A stretch of 32,923 bases of DNA from Sphingomonadaceae bacterium (GTDB lineage Bacteria > Pseudomonadota > Alphaproteobacteria > Sphingomonadales > Sphingomonadaceae). A program made the position numbers and the translations under genes. Below are positions 1 through 7,656 of this stretch, piece by piece. The notes under the pieces are model-generated. The model had not been told where the DNA came from. It searched no databases and saw nothing but the letters and a program-made list of their open reading frames with translations. The stretch is from assembly GCA_947455865.1 (NCBI GenBank), contig CANGQZ010000008.1, positions 1 to 32,923 of the forward strand. The letters are read 5' to 3'. Numbering within the stretch: the stretch's first letter is position 1; each line of letters begins with the position of its first letter.

Positions 1-1098
1 ACCGTGCTGGCGCTGCTGGAAGCCGGCCACTCTGTAGTCGTGCTCGACAACCTGTCGACCGGCCAGCGTGGGGCGGTGGACCCGCGGGCAGCTTTCTTCG
101 AGGGCGGGATCGAGAACGAATCACTCGTCCGCACCATCATGGACTTGCACAATGTTCACGTGGTGGTGCAACTCGCCGGCGCCTATCGCAGCACCGGCGA
201 TGCCCGCGATCCACTGAAGTTCTATCGCAACAACACCGCCGCCACCGAATCGCTGATCGAAAGCGCCTTCGCCTGCCGTGTTCGACACTTCGTCTATTCG
301 GGCACGGCCGAGACCTATCGTCTGCCCGCGCCCACGCCGATTCCGGAAAACTGGGCCCAGGCTCCGAATTCGGCCTATGCCGCGTCGATGCTCGTTACCG
401 AGCAGATTCTCACCGATGCCAGTGCCGCGCACCCGTTCAATTTCGGCGTCCTGCGCTATTTCAACGCTGCCGCAGCCGATCCGCTCAAGCGCTGCGGCCC
501 AGCCCGGCCCAGCGCACAGACCGATGGCGATCACATGATCCAGCAAGCAATCGCCGTGGTGCTCGGTCGGCGCGACTATGCAGAACTGCCTGGCAGCGAT
601 CACGACACCCCGGATGGCAGCCTGATGCGCGATTATGTCCATGTCTGCGATCTTGCCTCCGCGCATGTCGCGCTGCTCGCCGGATTGATTGCCGAGCCGG
701 CACGCAATCGCGCCTACAATTGCGGCTATGGCAGCGGCTGGTCGGACCTTGCGGTGCTCGATGCCGCTGAACGGGTGACCAACGTGCGCGTTGCCCGGCG
801 CGAAGTGGCGGCAGAAGCGGGTCTTGCCGCAGCGCTGGTGGTCGATTCCAGCGCAATCCGCCGCGAACTCGGCTGGCAGCCGGTTTACGACAACCTCGAA
901 ACGCTACTGCGTGATACCTACCGCTGGGAAATGCACCTGCCGCGACTGCGGATGGCGCAGAGCGAAACTCTGGTGCCGGCGTCCGATGCCAGGCCAGTGT
1001 ACTTTGTCAGCGAGCCGGCGCGCAGCCGCGGCCCCGAAGCTCAGCTCGTTACCGGCCGCGCCGCGCCGCGCCCGTCACGCGTGTCCAGCGAGCCATAA
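1..1098 (+). CDS. GalE-like NAD-dependent epimerase/dehydratase, 5'-truncated, altered catalytic motif
   Basis: This is an extended SDR of the UDP-glucose 4-epimerase type. The window starts inside it, so the N-terminal GxxGxxG nucleotide loop is missing and 365 residues are visible. Seen: an LDNLSTG segment after the second strand, an RDYVHVCDLA block typical of GalE, and SAYAASMLVTEQIL where GalE has a YxxxK motif followed by LMVEQIL. The catalytic lysine position is methionine (ATG at 388-390, four codons after the Tyr codon at 376-378), and the upstream serine position reads Thr (SGTAETY). The helix normally holding HFAG reads QLAG. The last 50 or so residues are a Pro/Ala/Arg-rich tail outside the fold. 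Family membership is firm; UDP-glucose epimerisation is doubtful because YxxxK is broken. The 3' end overlaps the convergent prepilin peptidase by 24 bp. Confidence 0.85.
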   Translation, partial: TVLALLEAGHSVVVLDNLSTGQRGAVDPRAAFFEGGIENESLVRTIMDLHNVHVVVQLAGAYRSTGDARDPLKFYRNNTAATESLIESAFACRVRHFVYSGTAETYRLPAPTPIPENWAQAPNSAYAASMLVTEQILTDASAAHPFNFGVLRYFNAAAADPLKRCGPARPSAQTDGDHMIQQAIAVVLGRRDYAELPGSDHDTPDGSLMRDYVHVCDLASAHVALLAGLIAEPARNRAYNCGYGSGWSDLAVLDAAERVTNVRVARREVAAEAGLAAALVVDSSAIRRELGWQPVYDNLETLLRDTYRWEMHLPRLRMAQSETLVPASDARPVYFVSEPARSRGPEAQLVTGRAAPRPSRVSSEP

Positions 1099-1848
1099 CG
1101 GCCAGGCCGCTGCGGCGAGCATGGCGCCCAGCGGCAAGTGCTTGGCCACGTCAATCCGGCGCCCGGCCAGACGCAGCACGGCCACCGCGCCAAGTCCCAG
1201 TGCGCAGGCACCGAGCAGCACCAGCGGCAACCATTCCCAGCCCAGCCATGCGCCGATCGCCGCGAACAGTTTGGGATCGCCCCCGCCAAGCCCCTCGCGC
1301 CCACGCAGCCACCGGTATGCCAGTGCCACCCCGGCGAGTGCGAGATATCCTGCCGCAGCCCCGGCCAGCGCCGTAACCAAGCCAGGACCAAGGCCCAGTG
1401 CCGCCGCACCCAGCCCGCCCAATCCGAGCGGCAAGGTCAACCTGTCGGGCAGCCAAAACGCGGTCAGGTCGAGCGCTGCGAGCAGCAGCAGGGTCCAACC
1501 AAGCAATGCGGCAGAAGCTGCTAGCAGCGGGGCATCTACGAACAATCCGCAGCTGATTGCCCCAATGGCGGCGGCGCCCAGTTCCATGGCGAGGTGCGCT
1601 GGGGTGATCCGTCCGCCGCAGCGGCGGCAGCGCCCGCGCTGGATGCAGTAGGACAGAACCGGCACCAGTTCGCCTGGCCCAAGCGGCGCGGCGCAGCGAT
1701 CGCAGTGCGAGCGGCCTGCCGCAACCGCTTCCCCGCGCGGCCAGCGTAGCAAGACCACCCCAAGAAAACTGCCAATCACAGCGCCAAGCAAAGCTCCGCC
1801 CGATGCGGCCACCGCAGCGGGGAGTGTCAGGGTGGATTCGAAATACAC
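1075..1848 (-). CDS. pilD: Type IV prepilin peptidase / N-methyltransferase (A24 family)
   Basis: This inner-membrane aspartic peptidase would cleave type IV prepilin or type II pseudopilin leaders and N-methylate the new N terminus. Seen in the 257 residues: an N-terminal cytoplasmic domain with the two zinc-type cysteine pairs (C49/C52 and C74/C77), then repeated hydrophobic segments. The two catalytic aspartates are in ALDLTAFWLPD (D127) and the GxGD motif GGGDPKL (D191). Length matches the family. The start at 1848 puts the first membrane segment at residues 11-35. It is divergent from yqgE and convergent with the epimerase; no pilin or secretion genes are in the window, so its substrates cannot be named. 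The GspO name would fit equally well. Confidence 0.9.
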   Translation of the reverse strand: MYFESTLTLPAAVAASGGALLGAVIGSFLGVVLLRWPRGEAVAAGRSHCDRCAAPLGPGELVPVLSYCIQRGRCRRCGGRITPAHLAMELGAAAIGAISCGLFVDAPLLAASAALLGWTLLLLAALDLTAFWLPDRLTLPLGLGGLGAAALGLGPGLVTALAGAAAGYLALAGVALAYRWLRGREGLGGGDPKLFAAIGAWLGWEWLPLVLLGACALGLGAVAVLRLAGRRIDVAKHLPLGAMLAAAAWPLWLAGHA

Positions 1849-1959
1849 CTCCCGGCGCTAGGCGGAACCAGCCCAGCTTGTCCATCGCTCGCAAGATCGC
1901 CGCGACTTTGCCGGCCCTTAACCGTTCCGCTCCAGAGGAGAATCGCCTAGGCTGGCACG

Positions 1960-2520
1960 ATGAGCGAAGCAGAGTATCTGTCCGGGCGATTGTTGCTGGC
2001 CATGCCGGGGATGTTCGATCCCCGGTTCGCCCGCGCGGTGATCGCGATGTTCGTTCACGATAGTAACGGCGCGCTGGGGATCGGGGTCGGTCAGGTCCAC
2101 GAAACGCTGCGGTTCCGGGCCATCCTGGCCGAGGCCGGGATCGATCCCGGCGCCGCGCCCGATGCCCGGGTGCACATCGGCGGCCCGGTTGAGCCGCAGC
2201 GCGGCTTTGTCGTCCACACGCCGGACTGGAACGGGCAGGGGACTATCGTTACCGCCCCGCTCGGTGCCTTGTCGTTCGCTACCGATGTGCTGCGCGCGAT
2301 CGCCGAAGGGCGGGGGCCGGCACGCTGGCTGTTCGCGCTCGGCTATGCCGGATGGGGCGAAGGCCAGCTTGAGGGCGAAATGCGCCATCACGGCTGGTAT
2401 GCCGCAACGGGCCGCGCCGAAGTTCTGTTCGAAACGGCAGCGGACAAACGCTGGACTGCCGCGTGGCAAGCCGACGGGATCGATCCCGCCTTGCTTGCCA
2501 GCGAAACCGGGCGGGCCTGA
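1960..2520 (+). CDS. YqgE/AlgH family protein (UPF0301)
   Basis: This 186-residue cytoplasmic protein belongs to a widespread bacterial family whose biochemical role is not settled. Seen: the N-terminal LLLAMPGMFDPRFARAVI block, HIGGPV at about residues 72-77 and LGYAGWGEGQLEGE at about 127-140, all hallmark positions of YqgE. A GAGGAG-like stretch at 1935-1940 lies rather far upstream, so the ribosome site is weak. The gene is divergent from pilD across about 110 bp. A perfect GC hairpin covers its stop codon and it converges with the glycine-zipper gene. Confidence 0.9.
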   Translation: MSEAEYLSGRLLLAMPGMFDPRFARAVIAMFVHDSNGALGIGVGQVHETLRFRAILAEAGIDPGAAPDARVHIGGPVEPQRGFVVHTPDWNGQGTIVTAPLGALSFATDVLRAIAEGRGPARWLFALGYAGWGEGQLEGEMRHHGWYAATGRAEVLFETAADKRWTAAWQADGIDPALLASETGRA

Positions 2521-2528
2521 GCCCGCCC
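2509..2528. terminator. GC hairpin spanning the yqgE stop codon
   Basis: GGGCGGGC-CTGA-GCCCGCCC forms a perfect 8-bp stem with a 4-nt loop, and the loop contains the TGA stop of yqgE. It lies between two convergent genes, so it could end transcription from both sides. There is no T run on either side, so intrinsic termination is an inference from position and stem strength. Confidence 0.45.
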
Positions 2529-2540
2529 GACCCACAGATC

Positions 2541-2834
2541 TCAGCGGCGGTAACGGCCGCAGTTGCGGTTATACCGCGTCCGCGCGATCTCATGACCGGC
2601 CACACCGCCAGAAGCAGCGCCAACCAGCGTGCCGGTGGTGCGGTTGCCATGGCCAGCGATGACATTGCCGAGCACGCCGCCCGCCACCGCACCGATCACC
2701 GCGCCTTCGGTCTTGGTCAGGCGCTTGCAAGTGCGCGCCTCGGCGGAATCACCAGCGACCATTCCGCCCAGCAGCAACACCGAGCCGGCAGCGGCCAGGC
2801 TCAACCGCATGAATTTCGATCGGATCATAATCAT
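2541..2834 (-). CDS. Glycine-zipper 2TM (17-kDa surface antigen-like) small exported protein
   Basis: A 97-residue protein with an N-terminal signal-like segment (basic MIMIRSKFMR, hydrophobic core to about residue 28, then AEA-R). A glycine zipper follows (GAVIGAVAGGVLGNVIAG and GTLVGAASGGVAG, about residues 44-80), then a basic Arg/Asn-rich C terminus. The domain is the Rick_17kDa_Anti/glycine-zipper 2TM type found in outer-membrane-associated small proteins. There is no lipobox, and only two cysteines are seen in the mature part, so a lipoprotein is not supported. The function in the cell envelope is unknown. It is convergent with yqgE and appears monocistronic. Confidence 0.75.
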   Translation of the reverse strand: MIMIRSKFMRLSLAAAGSVLLLGGMVAGDSAEARTCKRLTKTEGAVIGAVAGGVLGNVIAGHGNRTTGTLVGAASGGVAGHEIARTRYNRNCGRYRR

Positions 2835-3050
2835 CTCCTCAAGACGTTCGCGTTGAGCGCATTGACTGGCTCAAGGCTATTGGGTCCACAGTAACAATGT
2901 CTGCTCAGCCTGTCAGCGCAGAACCGAGTGCGATGTTCCTGCCTATGCGCTATTGGGCTGAACGCACCATGCACAAAAAGGTGTTGCGTTGACCGCCCGT
3001 CTCGATTGGGCGAAACAGCGCCATCCTTTCTCTTCCGGAGTTGTCGCCTC

Positions 3051-3506
3051 GTGAAGCCCTCACCCTTGCTCATCCTCGCCGCGCTGCTCGTTCCTGTCAC
3101 CTCGGTTGCTCTGGCCGCCAGCCCCGCTGGTATCATCAAAGTACGCCACCAGAATTTCGAAGGCATGGGTCGGGCGATGAAGGGCTTGTTCGACGAACTG
3201 CGCAAGCCCGCGCCCAATTTCGCGGTGTTCAAGGCCAGCGCCACCGTGCTCGCCAATTCCGCGCCGCGGATCGCCAATCACTTCCCCAAGGGCTCCGGCC
3301 CCGAATCTGGGCTGAAGACAGATGCGCTCCCTGCGATCTGGCAGAAGCCGGGCGAGTTCACGGCCGCCACCAATCGCCTCGTCGGCACCACGCAGGCGCT
3401 GCAGGCTGCGGTGGCAAGCGGCAATGTGATGCAAGTCAGCAAGGCCGCCGGCGATGTCGGCGGATCATGCAAGAACTGCCACGACACCTTCCGCAAGCCG
3501 CGGTGA
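3051..3506 (+). CDS. Class II cytochrome c (c'/c556 type)
   Basis: This periplasmic haem protein has 151 residues. Seen: a signal peptide at residues 1 to about 23 (KPSPLLILAALL core ending in ALA-AS), a four-helix-bundle-like body, and a CxxCH haem-attachment site at the extreme C terminus (C140, C143, H144), which is diagnostic for class II cytochromes. M39 or M43 near the N terminus could be the sixth ligand, as in c556. GTG at 3051 is chosen because it directly precedes the signal peptide and has a CCGGAG site 10 nt upstream; the longer upstream reading adds non-signal sequence. The stop overlaps the ATG of the cytochrome b561 gene (ATGA), so the two are translationally coupled and probably partner in electron transfer. 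Confidence 0.88.
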   Translation: MKPSPLLILAALLVPVTSVALAASPAGIIKVRHQNFEGMGRAMKGLFDELRKPAPNFAVFKASATVLANSAPRIANHFPKGSGPESGLKTDALPAIWQKPGEFTAATNRLVGTTQALQAAVASGNVMQVSKAAGDVGGSCKNCHDTFRKPR

Positions 3507-4237
3507 TGACCGCCACCACGGACAGAGCTGCGCCAACCACCCGGCTGTGGGATCTGCCGGTCCGGCTGGTCCACTGGAGCTTTGCTCTCCTGGTCCCGCT
3601 GCTGTGGTGGACGGCGGAGAGCGGCAAGCTCGATCTGCACAAGAATCTCGGGCTCGTGATGCTGGCGCTCGTCGCGTTCCGACTGCTGTGGGGTGTGGTC
3701 GGCAGCGACACCGCCCGGTTCGCGCGTTTCCTCGAGGGGCCGGCAGCGATCCGGAACTACCTCGCCGGGCTGCGCAGCAGCGATCATGCGCCGGTGGTGG
3801 GCCACAATCCGCTGGGCGGATGGAGCGTGATCGGCTTGCTCACGCTGCTGGCGCTGCAAGTTTCGCTCGGGCTGTTCGCGCAGGATACCGATGGGGTCAA
3901 ATCTGGCCCGCTCAACTATCTGGTGACGTGGGACACCGCCAAGGCGCTGAGCGAGGCGCATGAGGTCGGATTTAACCTGATCCTCGCCTTGGTGGCGCTG
4001 CACCTTGCCGCAATCTTCTACTACCGGGTGATGCGGCGCGAGGATCTGATCAGCCCGATGGTGACGGGGCAGCGGCGCTTTGCCGTGCCGGTAGCCGCCC
4101 CCCGCATGGCGCCGCTGTGGCGAGCCGCCGTCTGCGCGATGCTCGCGGGTGGACTGGCGGTGTGGCTTTCCACCGGTCTGGCCCTGCCATGGGACAAGCC
4201 GCCGGCTGCGCCCCCGCCGCCGGCTGACTATATGTAG
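3506..4237 (+). CDS. Cytochrome b561-type membrane dihaem protein
   Basis: An inner-membrane cytochrome b of 243 residues. Seen: about four transmembrane helices with histidines placed for two haems (H23 in VRLVHW, H45 in DLHKNLG, H100 in VGHNPLGGW, H152 in EAHEVGFN and H166 in ALHLAA), then a fifth C-terminal hydrophobic helix and a Pro/Ala-rich tail. It fits the prokaryotic cytochrome b561/hydrogenase cytochrome b fold. The ATG at 3506 shares its A with the TGA of the cytochrome c' gene, an arrangement common for c'-b561 pairs in proteobacteria. The electron donor and acceptor are not evident from the sequence. Confidence 0.88.
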   Translation: MTATTDRAAPTTRLWDLPVRLVHWSFALLVPLLWWTAESGKLDLHKNLGLVMLALVAFRLLWGVVGSDTARFARFLEGPAAIRNYLAGLRSSDHAPVVGHNPLGGWSVIGLLTLLALQVSLGLFAQDTDGVKSGPLNYLVTWDTAKALSEAHEVGFNLILALVALHLAAIFYYRVMRREDLISPMVTGQRRFAVPVAAPRMAPLWRAAVCAMLAGGLAVWLSTGLALPWDKPPAAPPPPADYM

Positions 4238-4249
4238 CCCGCGCCGCGA

Positions 4250-4441
4250 TCAGGCGTAGAGTTCGAAGTCGCGCTTGTCGGATCCGCACTGCGGGCAGAT
4301 CCAGTCGTCGGGCAGATCTTCCCAGCGCGTGCCTGGCGGCACGTCGAGATCGGCGCAGCCGTGCTCCTCCTCATAAAGTTCACCGCAATTGAGGCACTTG
4401 TAAGTGCGCCACGGCCCGCGCCCGTCGGAGGGCTCAGCCAT
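4250..4441 (-). CDS. Rubredoxin
   Basis: A 63-residue one-iron electron carrier. Seen: the two Cys-x-x-Cys-Gly knuckles (C16/C19 in KCLNCG and C49/C52 in CPQCG) and the rubredoxin core VPPGTRWEDLPDDW between them. An extra cysteine (C29) lies between the knuckles. Its start codon overlaps the end of the upstream P450 gene by 8 bp, so the pair is coupled. Rubredoxins normally serve AlkB-type hydroxylases, whereas class I bacterial P450s use 2Fe-2S or 3Fe-4S ferredoxins, so the pairing is unusual. Whether this rubredoxin feeds the P450 or another oxygenase is open. Confidence 0.92.
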   Translation of the reverse strand: MAEPSDGRGPWRTYKCLNCGELYEEEHGCADLDVPPGTRWEDLPDDWICPQCGSDKRDFELYA

Positions 4442-5660
4442 GGCGGCGGCTCATCGTGACCGGCAGGTGTTCCAGTCCGTGCGTGAAGCATGAAGGCAGC
4501 CGCACTGGCTCACCGGCCAGCTTCACCTCCATGTCTCGCTTGGCCATCTCATCGATCAGCGTGGTCAGCTGCAGCTCGGCCAGACGCGCGCCAAGACAGC
4601 GATGGATGCCGTAGCCAAACGAGAGATGGCGCCGCGAGTTTTCCCGCTCCGGATCCCAGCGGTCGCCATCGGGGAACACGGCCTCGTCGCGGTTGGCGGA
4701 GTTATACCACATCACCACTTTGTCGCCCTTGCGGATCTGCTTGCCGCGGAACTCGATGTCGCGGGTGGCGGTGCGGCGCATGTGGGCGATCGGGGTCTGC
4801 AGCCGGATCGTCTCGGTCGCCGCACCTTCGGCCAACCGCTTCGGATCAGCGTTCACCGCCGCCCATGCATCGGGGAACTGATTGATCCGTTCGATCAGCC
4901 CGGACATCGAATTGCGGGTCGTGTCATTCCCGCCAACCAGCAGCAGCGCGATCGCGCCAATGAAGCGCTGCTCGTCCATCTCGGCGTAGGAATCGGAATG
5001 GGCCATCATCGAGAGCAGATCCGGCTTGGGCGGCTGGGCCTTGCGCTCGTCGAACAACTTGCGGAAGCGGGCGGCCATTTCGAAAACGTGCTTTTCACGC
5101 TCGGCATTGAGCACCGGGTCAGGCCCGACGTCGATCCGCGCCGCCCAGTCCGACCAGCCGGGAAGCTTGTGGCGCTCCTCCCACGGAAAATCGAACAAGG
5201 TGGCGACCATCGCGGTAGTCAGCGGGATTGAGACGGTGTGCACCCAGTCGAACACCTCCCCCTCGGGAAGGGCGTCGAGAATCTCGGCCGTGCGCTCGCG
5301 GATCAGCCCGGCAAGTGCGCCCAGCGTCGTCGGGGTTACTGCCGGGGCGATCGCCTTGCGCTTTTCGCCATGTTCGGGATCGTCCATCGCGATGAACATG
5401 CGCAATTGTACGCCGGTATCCTGCATGTCGAAGATCACGATCCCGCCATGCTCCCACGAGGAGGAGAAGGTCGCGGGATCGCCCTCGACCGCAACGATGT
5501 CGTCATAGCGGGTGATAGACCAGTACGGACCGAAGAAGCTTTCCGGGCACCAGTTCACCGGGTCTTCGGCGCGCAGCTTTGCAAACACGGGCCGCCAGCT
5601 GTTCTGAACCCACAGTTCGGCGCGCGAAACATCGGTTTCGGGAAGGGCGAGCGTAGCCAT
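4434..5660 (-). CDS. Cytochrome P450, CYP153-like
   Basis: A soluble bacterial P450 of 408 residues. Seen: the I-helix motif GGNDTT (243-248) in a VGGNDTTRNSM context, the K-helix ExxR (E283-R286) and the haem loop FGYGIHRCLG with ligand C355. FGPYWSITRYDDI, IAMDDPEH, TPIAHMRRTA and GDKVVMWYNSANRD resemble, from memory, CYP153 alkane/terminal hydroxylases. Family assignment is firm; the subfamily and substrate (alkyl side chain, terpene or fatty acid) are inferred. ATG 5660 is chosen because GAGAGGA precedes it; longer upstream readings add non-P450 sequence. It overlaps rubredoxin downstream and is divergent from an acyl-CoA dehydrogenase. The intergenic region carries a strong palindromic operator candidate. 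Confidence 0.88.
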   Translation of the reverse strand: MATLALPETDVSRAELWVQNSWRPVFAKLRAEDPVNWCPESFFGPYWSITRYDDIVAVEGDPATFSSSWEHGGIVIFDMQDTGVQLRMFIAMDDPEHGEKRKAIAPAVTPTTLGALAGLIRERTAEILDALPEGEVFDWVHTVSIPLTTAMVATLFDFPWEERHKLPGWSDWAARIDVGPDPVLNAEREKHVFEMAARFRKLFDERKAQPPKPDLLSMMAHSDSYAEMDEQRFIGAIALLLVGGNDTTRNSMSGLIERINQFPDAWAAVNADPKRLAEGAATETIRLQTPIAHMRRTATRDIEFRGKQIRKGDKVVMWYNSANRDEAVFPDGDRWDPERENSRRHLSFGYGIHRCLGARLAELQLTTLIDEMAKRDMEVKLAGEPVRLPSCFTHGLEHLPVTMSRRHG

Positions 5661-5750
5661 CGTCTGCGATCCTCTCTCGGTGTCCCCCCGGCTTGACTTG
5701 CCGGATTTGGTGAACATGTTTACAACTTCGCCGCGTCGGCCTCGGCAGCC

Positions 5751-5764
5751 GCATAATATTATGC
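5751..5764. promoter_or_regulatory. Perfect 14-bp AT-rich palindrome
   Basis: GCATAATATTATGC is fully self-complementary and overlaps the next dyad by three bases (5762-5764). It sits in the 155-bp P450/acyl-CoA dehydrogenase intergenic region, which is strikingly AT-rich against its surroundings. It may be part of a double operator or of a promoter. Confidence 0.5.
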
Positions 5765-5780
5765 GTATATATTATACGCA
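5762..5780. promoter_or_regulatory. Dyad operator candidate, copy 1 (TGCGT-N9-ACGCA)
   Basis: TGCGTATA-TAT-TATACGCA has perfect 8-bp arms. It shares the TGCGT-N9-ACGCA frame with sites at 13516-13534 and 18176-18194. It ends 35 bp before the ATG at 5816, a place where a bound regulator would overlap the core promoter or transcript start. It may also act on the divergent P450-rubredoxin operon. Confidence 0.6.
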
Positions 5781-5815
5781 ACGTAGAATATAACCTTATA
5801 AATCAGGGGTTTAAG

Positions 5816-6958
5816 ATGCTTGAACGAGATCACAGTGTCCTCTTCGGTGAGGAACATCGCGCTTTCCGCGAGTCGGTCCGGCGCTTTCTTGAACGCGAAT
5901 TCACCCCGCGGATAGCCGAGTTTGATGCGGCCGCGCTGGTTGCCCGCGATTTTTGGCTCAAGTGCGGCGAGGCCGGGATGCTGTGCCCCACCATACCCGA
6001 ACAATGGGGTGGGCCAGGGCTCGATTTCACCTTCAACGCGATCATCAACGAAGAATGCACTTACGCGATGATGGCGGACGGGATCACCCTCCAGAACGAC
6101 GTCGCGATGCCCTATGTGCTGAAGTACGCGAACCCGGAGATGCAGGCCCACTGGCTGCCCAGGCTGGTCTCCGGCGAAGCCATCTCGGCCATCGCGATGA
6201 CCGAGCCTAGCGCCGGTTCCGACCTGCAGGGCATTCGCACCACCGCCCGGCGCGAGGGCGACGAATATGTCATCAACGGCTCGAAGATCTACATTACCAA
6301 CGGCCAGAACGCCGATTTCGCGCTGGTTGTGGCCAAGACCAACCCCGATGCCCGTGCCAAAGGCATGTCGGTGATCCTGGTCGAGGCCGACCGCCCCGGC
6401 TTCGCCCGCGGCAAGAACCTCGACAAGATCGGGCAGTGGATGGCCGATACGTCCGAACTCTTCTTCAACGACGTCCGCGTGCCGGTGAGCAACCTGATCG
6501 GCGAGGAAAACCGCGGCTTCGTCTACCTCGTCAGCGATCTGCCGCAGGAACGCCTCTCCATCGCGATCTCGGCGCAGGCTGCCGCCCAGCGGGCGTTCGA
6601 CGAGGCAGTGAATTACACCCGCGATCGCAGCGCCTTCGGCAAGAAGGTGATCGAATTCCAGAACACCCGCTTCACCCTTGCCGATCTCAAAACGAAGCTG
6701 CAGGTTGGCTGGGCGCATGTCGACTGGGCCATCGCCCGCCATATCCGCGGCGAACTGACAGCCGAGGAAGCAGCCAGCGCCAAGTACTGGCACACCGAGA
6801 TGCAGTGGGAAGTCTGCGACGCAGCGATGCAGCTCCATGGCGGCGCCGGCTACATGAACGAGTATCCGGTGGCGCGGGTGTGGCGCGATGCCCGCGTCCG
6901 CCGCATCTATGGCGGCACTTCGGAGATCATGAAGGAACTGGTCGGCCGCAGTATCTGA
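5816..6958 (+). CDS. Acyl-CoA dehydrogenase (long-chain LCAD-like type)
   Basis: An FAD flavoenzyme of 380 residues that would introduce an alpha,beta double bond into an acyl-CoA. Seen: AMTEPSAGSDLQGI (flavin/substrate block, about 128-140), YVINGSKIYITNG, the DRSAFGK segment (270-276) and the C-terminal HGGAGYMNEYPVARVWRDARV-type helix. The usual catalytic Glu of IYEGT is Gly (IYGGTSEIM, G366). A glutamate at E263 (FDEAVNY) sits where long-chain and isovaleryl-CoA dehydrogenases place their base, so the enzyme is probably active and LCAD-like. A dyad lies just upstream and the P450 gene is divergent. It could act on the acid released by ring cleavage, but its chain-length preference cannot be read. 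Confidence 0.88.
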   Translation: MLERDHSVLFGEEHRAFRESVRRFLEREFTPRIAEFDAAALVARDFWLKCGEAGMLCPTIPEQWGGPGLDFTFNAIINEECTYAMMADGITLQNDVAMPYVLKYANPEMQAHWLPRLVSGEAISAIAMTEPSAGSDLQGIRTTARREGDEYVINGSKIYITNGQNADFALVVAKTNPDARAKGMSVILVEADRPGFARGKNLDKIGQWMADTSELFFNDVRVPVSNLIGEENRGFVYLVSDLPQERLSIAISAQAAAQRAFDEAVNYTRDRSAFGKKVIEFQNTRFTLADLKTKLQVGWAHVDWAIARHIRGELTAEEAASAKYWHTEMQWEVCDAAMQLHGGAGYMNEYPVARVWRDARVRRIYGGTSEIMKELVGRSI

Positions 6959-6968
6959 GGCCGGTCGG

Positions 6969-7631
6969 TCAGTCCCGCGTCAGCCAGTCCCACATCCGCT
7001 CGGCCACTTGCCCCGCCCACACCTGGCGGTCACGCGTTTCCGAAGGATCGAGCAGGCCGGTGGCGGGGTCAAAGCCCATCGACCGCACCTCGCGCTCGAT
7101 CCGCGCCGCATCCTCCAGAAACCACGCCAGCGTGGCGGCCTTGGGCATCGTTTCGGCCACCACCACGGCGCCGTTGCCGCGCATAACAATGGCCGGTGCT
7201 GCGCCCAACATGTCAGCGAGCGCCGCCGCCGCCGCGTCGTCGCGCAGCAGGCGCGGATCGGGCCACAGCGGCAGATCGGCGAAATAGGCGCCGATCCCGT
7301 GGCGCGGGCGCGGCACGATACCCTGGGTCGAAAGCGCCATCAGCGCGGGCGGCATGATCCGGCAGACCGCGCCCACTTCGCTCCGGCGCCGGTAAACCTG
7401 CTGGTGAATGCGCACTTCGCCCAGCACCCCTTCGGGCAGCGGTCCGTCAACCCGGCAGACCGTGCCCGGCAAGTCGCCCACCAGTTCCATCGGCCGCGCC
7501 GCGCAAACCAGGAAATGATCGGCATCGAGCCGCAGGCTGCAATGACCAAAGGCATGGACCAGGCCCGCCCGACCCAGCGCTCGGGCAGCGGTGCAGACTT
7601 GCTCTTGTTGCTCGGGGGTCGCTTGCATCAT
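6969..7631 (-). CDS. Class II aldolase/adducin-fold protein, CmtD-like decarboxylase candidate
   Basis: 220 residues. Seen: FGHCSLR near the N terminus, the E72/H76 pair (GEVRIH) and GAVCRIMPP where the family has a His-x-His-Pro metal site. RGNGAVVV stands where the third ligand (NHG) is expected. The three metal-ligand histidines therefore read R91, M93 and N153, so metal-dependent aldolase chemistry is unlikely unless other residues substitute. In the p-cumate pathway CmtD, a protein of this fold, decarboxylates the carboxylated ring-cleavage product. The gene lies divergently beside the dioxygenase operon, so that role is inferred from context. ATG 7631 is chosen because it follows an AGGGA site; a TTG at 7670 is an alternative. 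It is convergent with the acyl-CoA dehydrogenase. Confidence 0.7.
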   Translation of the reverse strand: MMQATPEQQEQVCTAARALGRAGLVHAFGHCSLRLDADHFLVCAARPMELVGDLPGTVCRVDGPLPEGVLGEVRIHQQVYRRRSEVGAVCRIMPPALMALSTQGIVPRPRHGIGAYFADLPLWPDPRLLRDDAAAAALADMLGAAPAIVMRGNGAVVVAETMPKAATLAWFLEDAARIEREVRSMGFDPATGLLDPSETRDRQVWAGQVAERMWDWLTRD

Positions 7632-7656
7632 CCGCTTGTTCCCTGGCCCATGCCGC

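Noticed and set aside
3041..4237. An apparent single reading frame joining the cytochrome c' region to cytochrome b561
   Set aside because: The first 155 codons are out of frame with the cytochrome c' gene and resemble nothing; the real b561 gene begins at the ATGA overlap at 3506.
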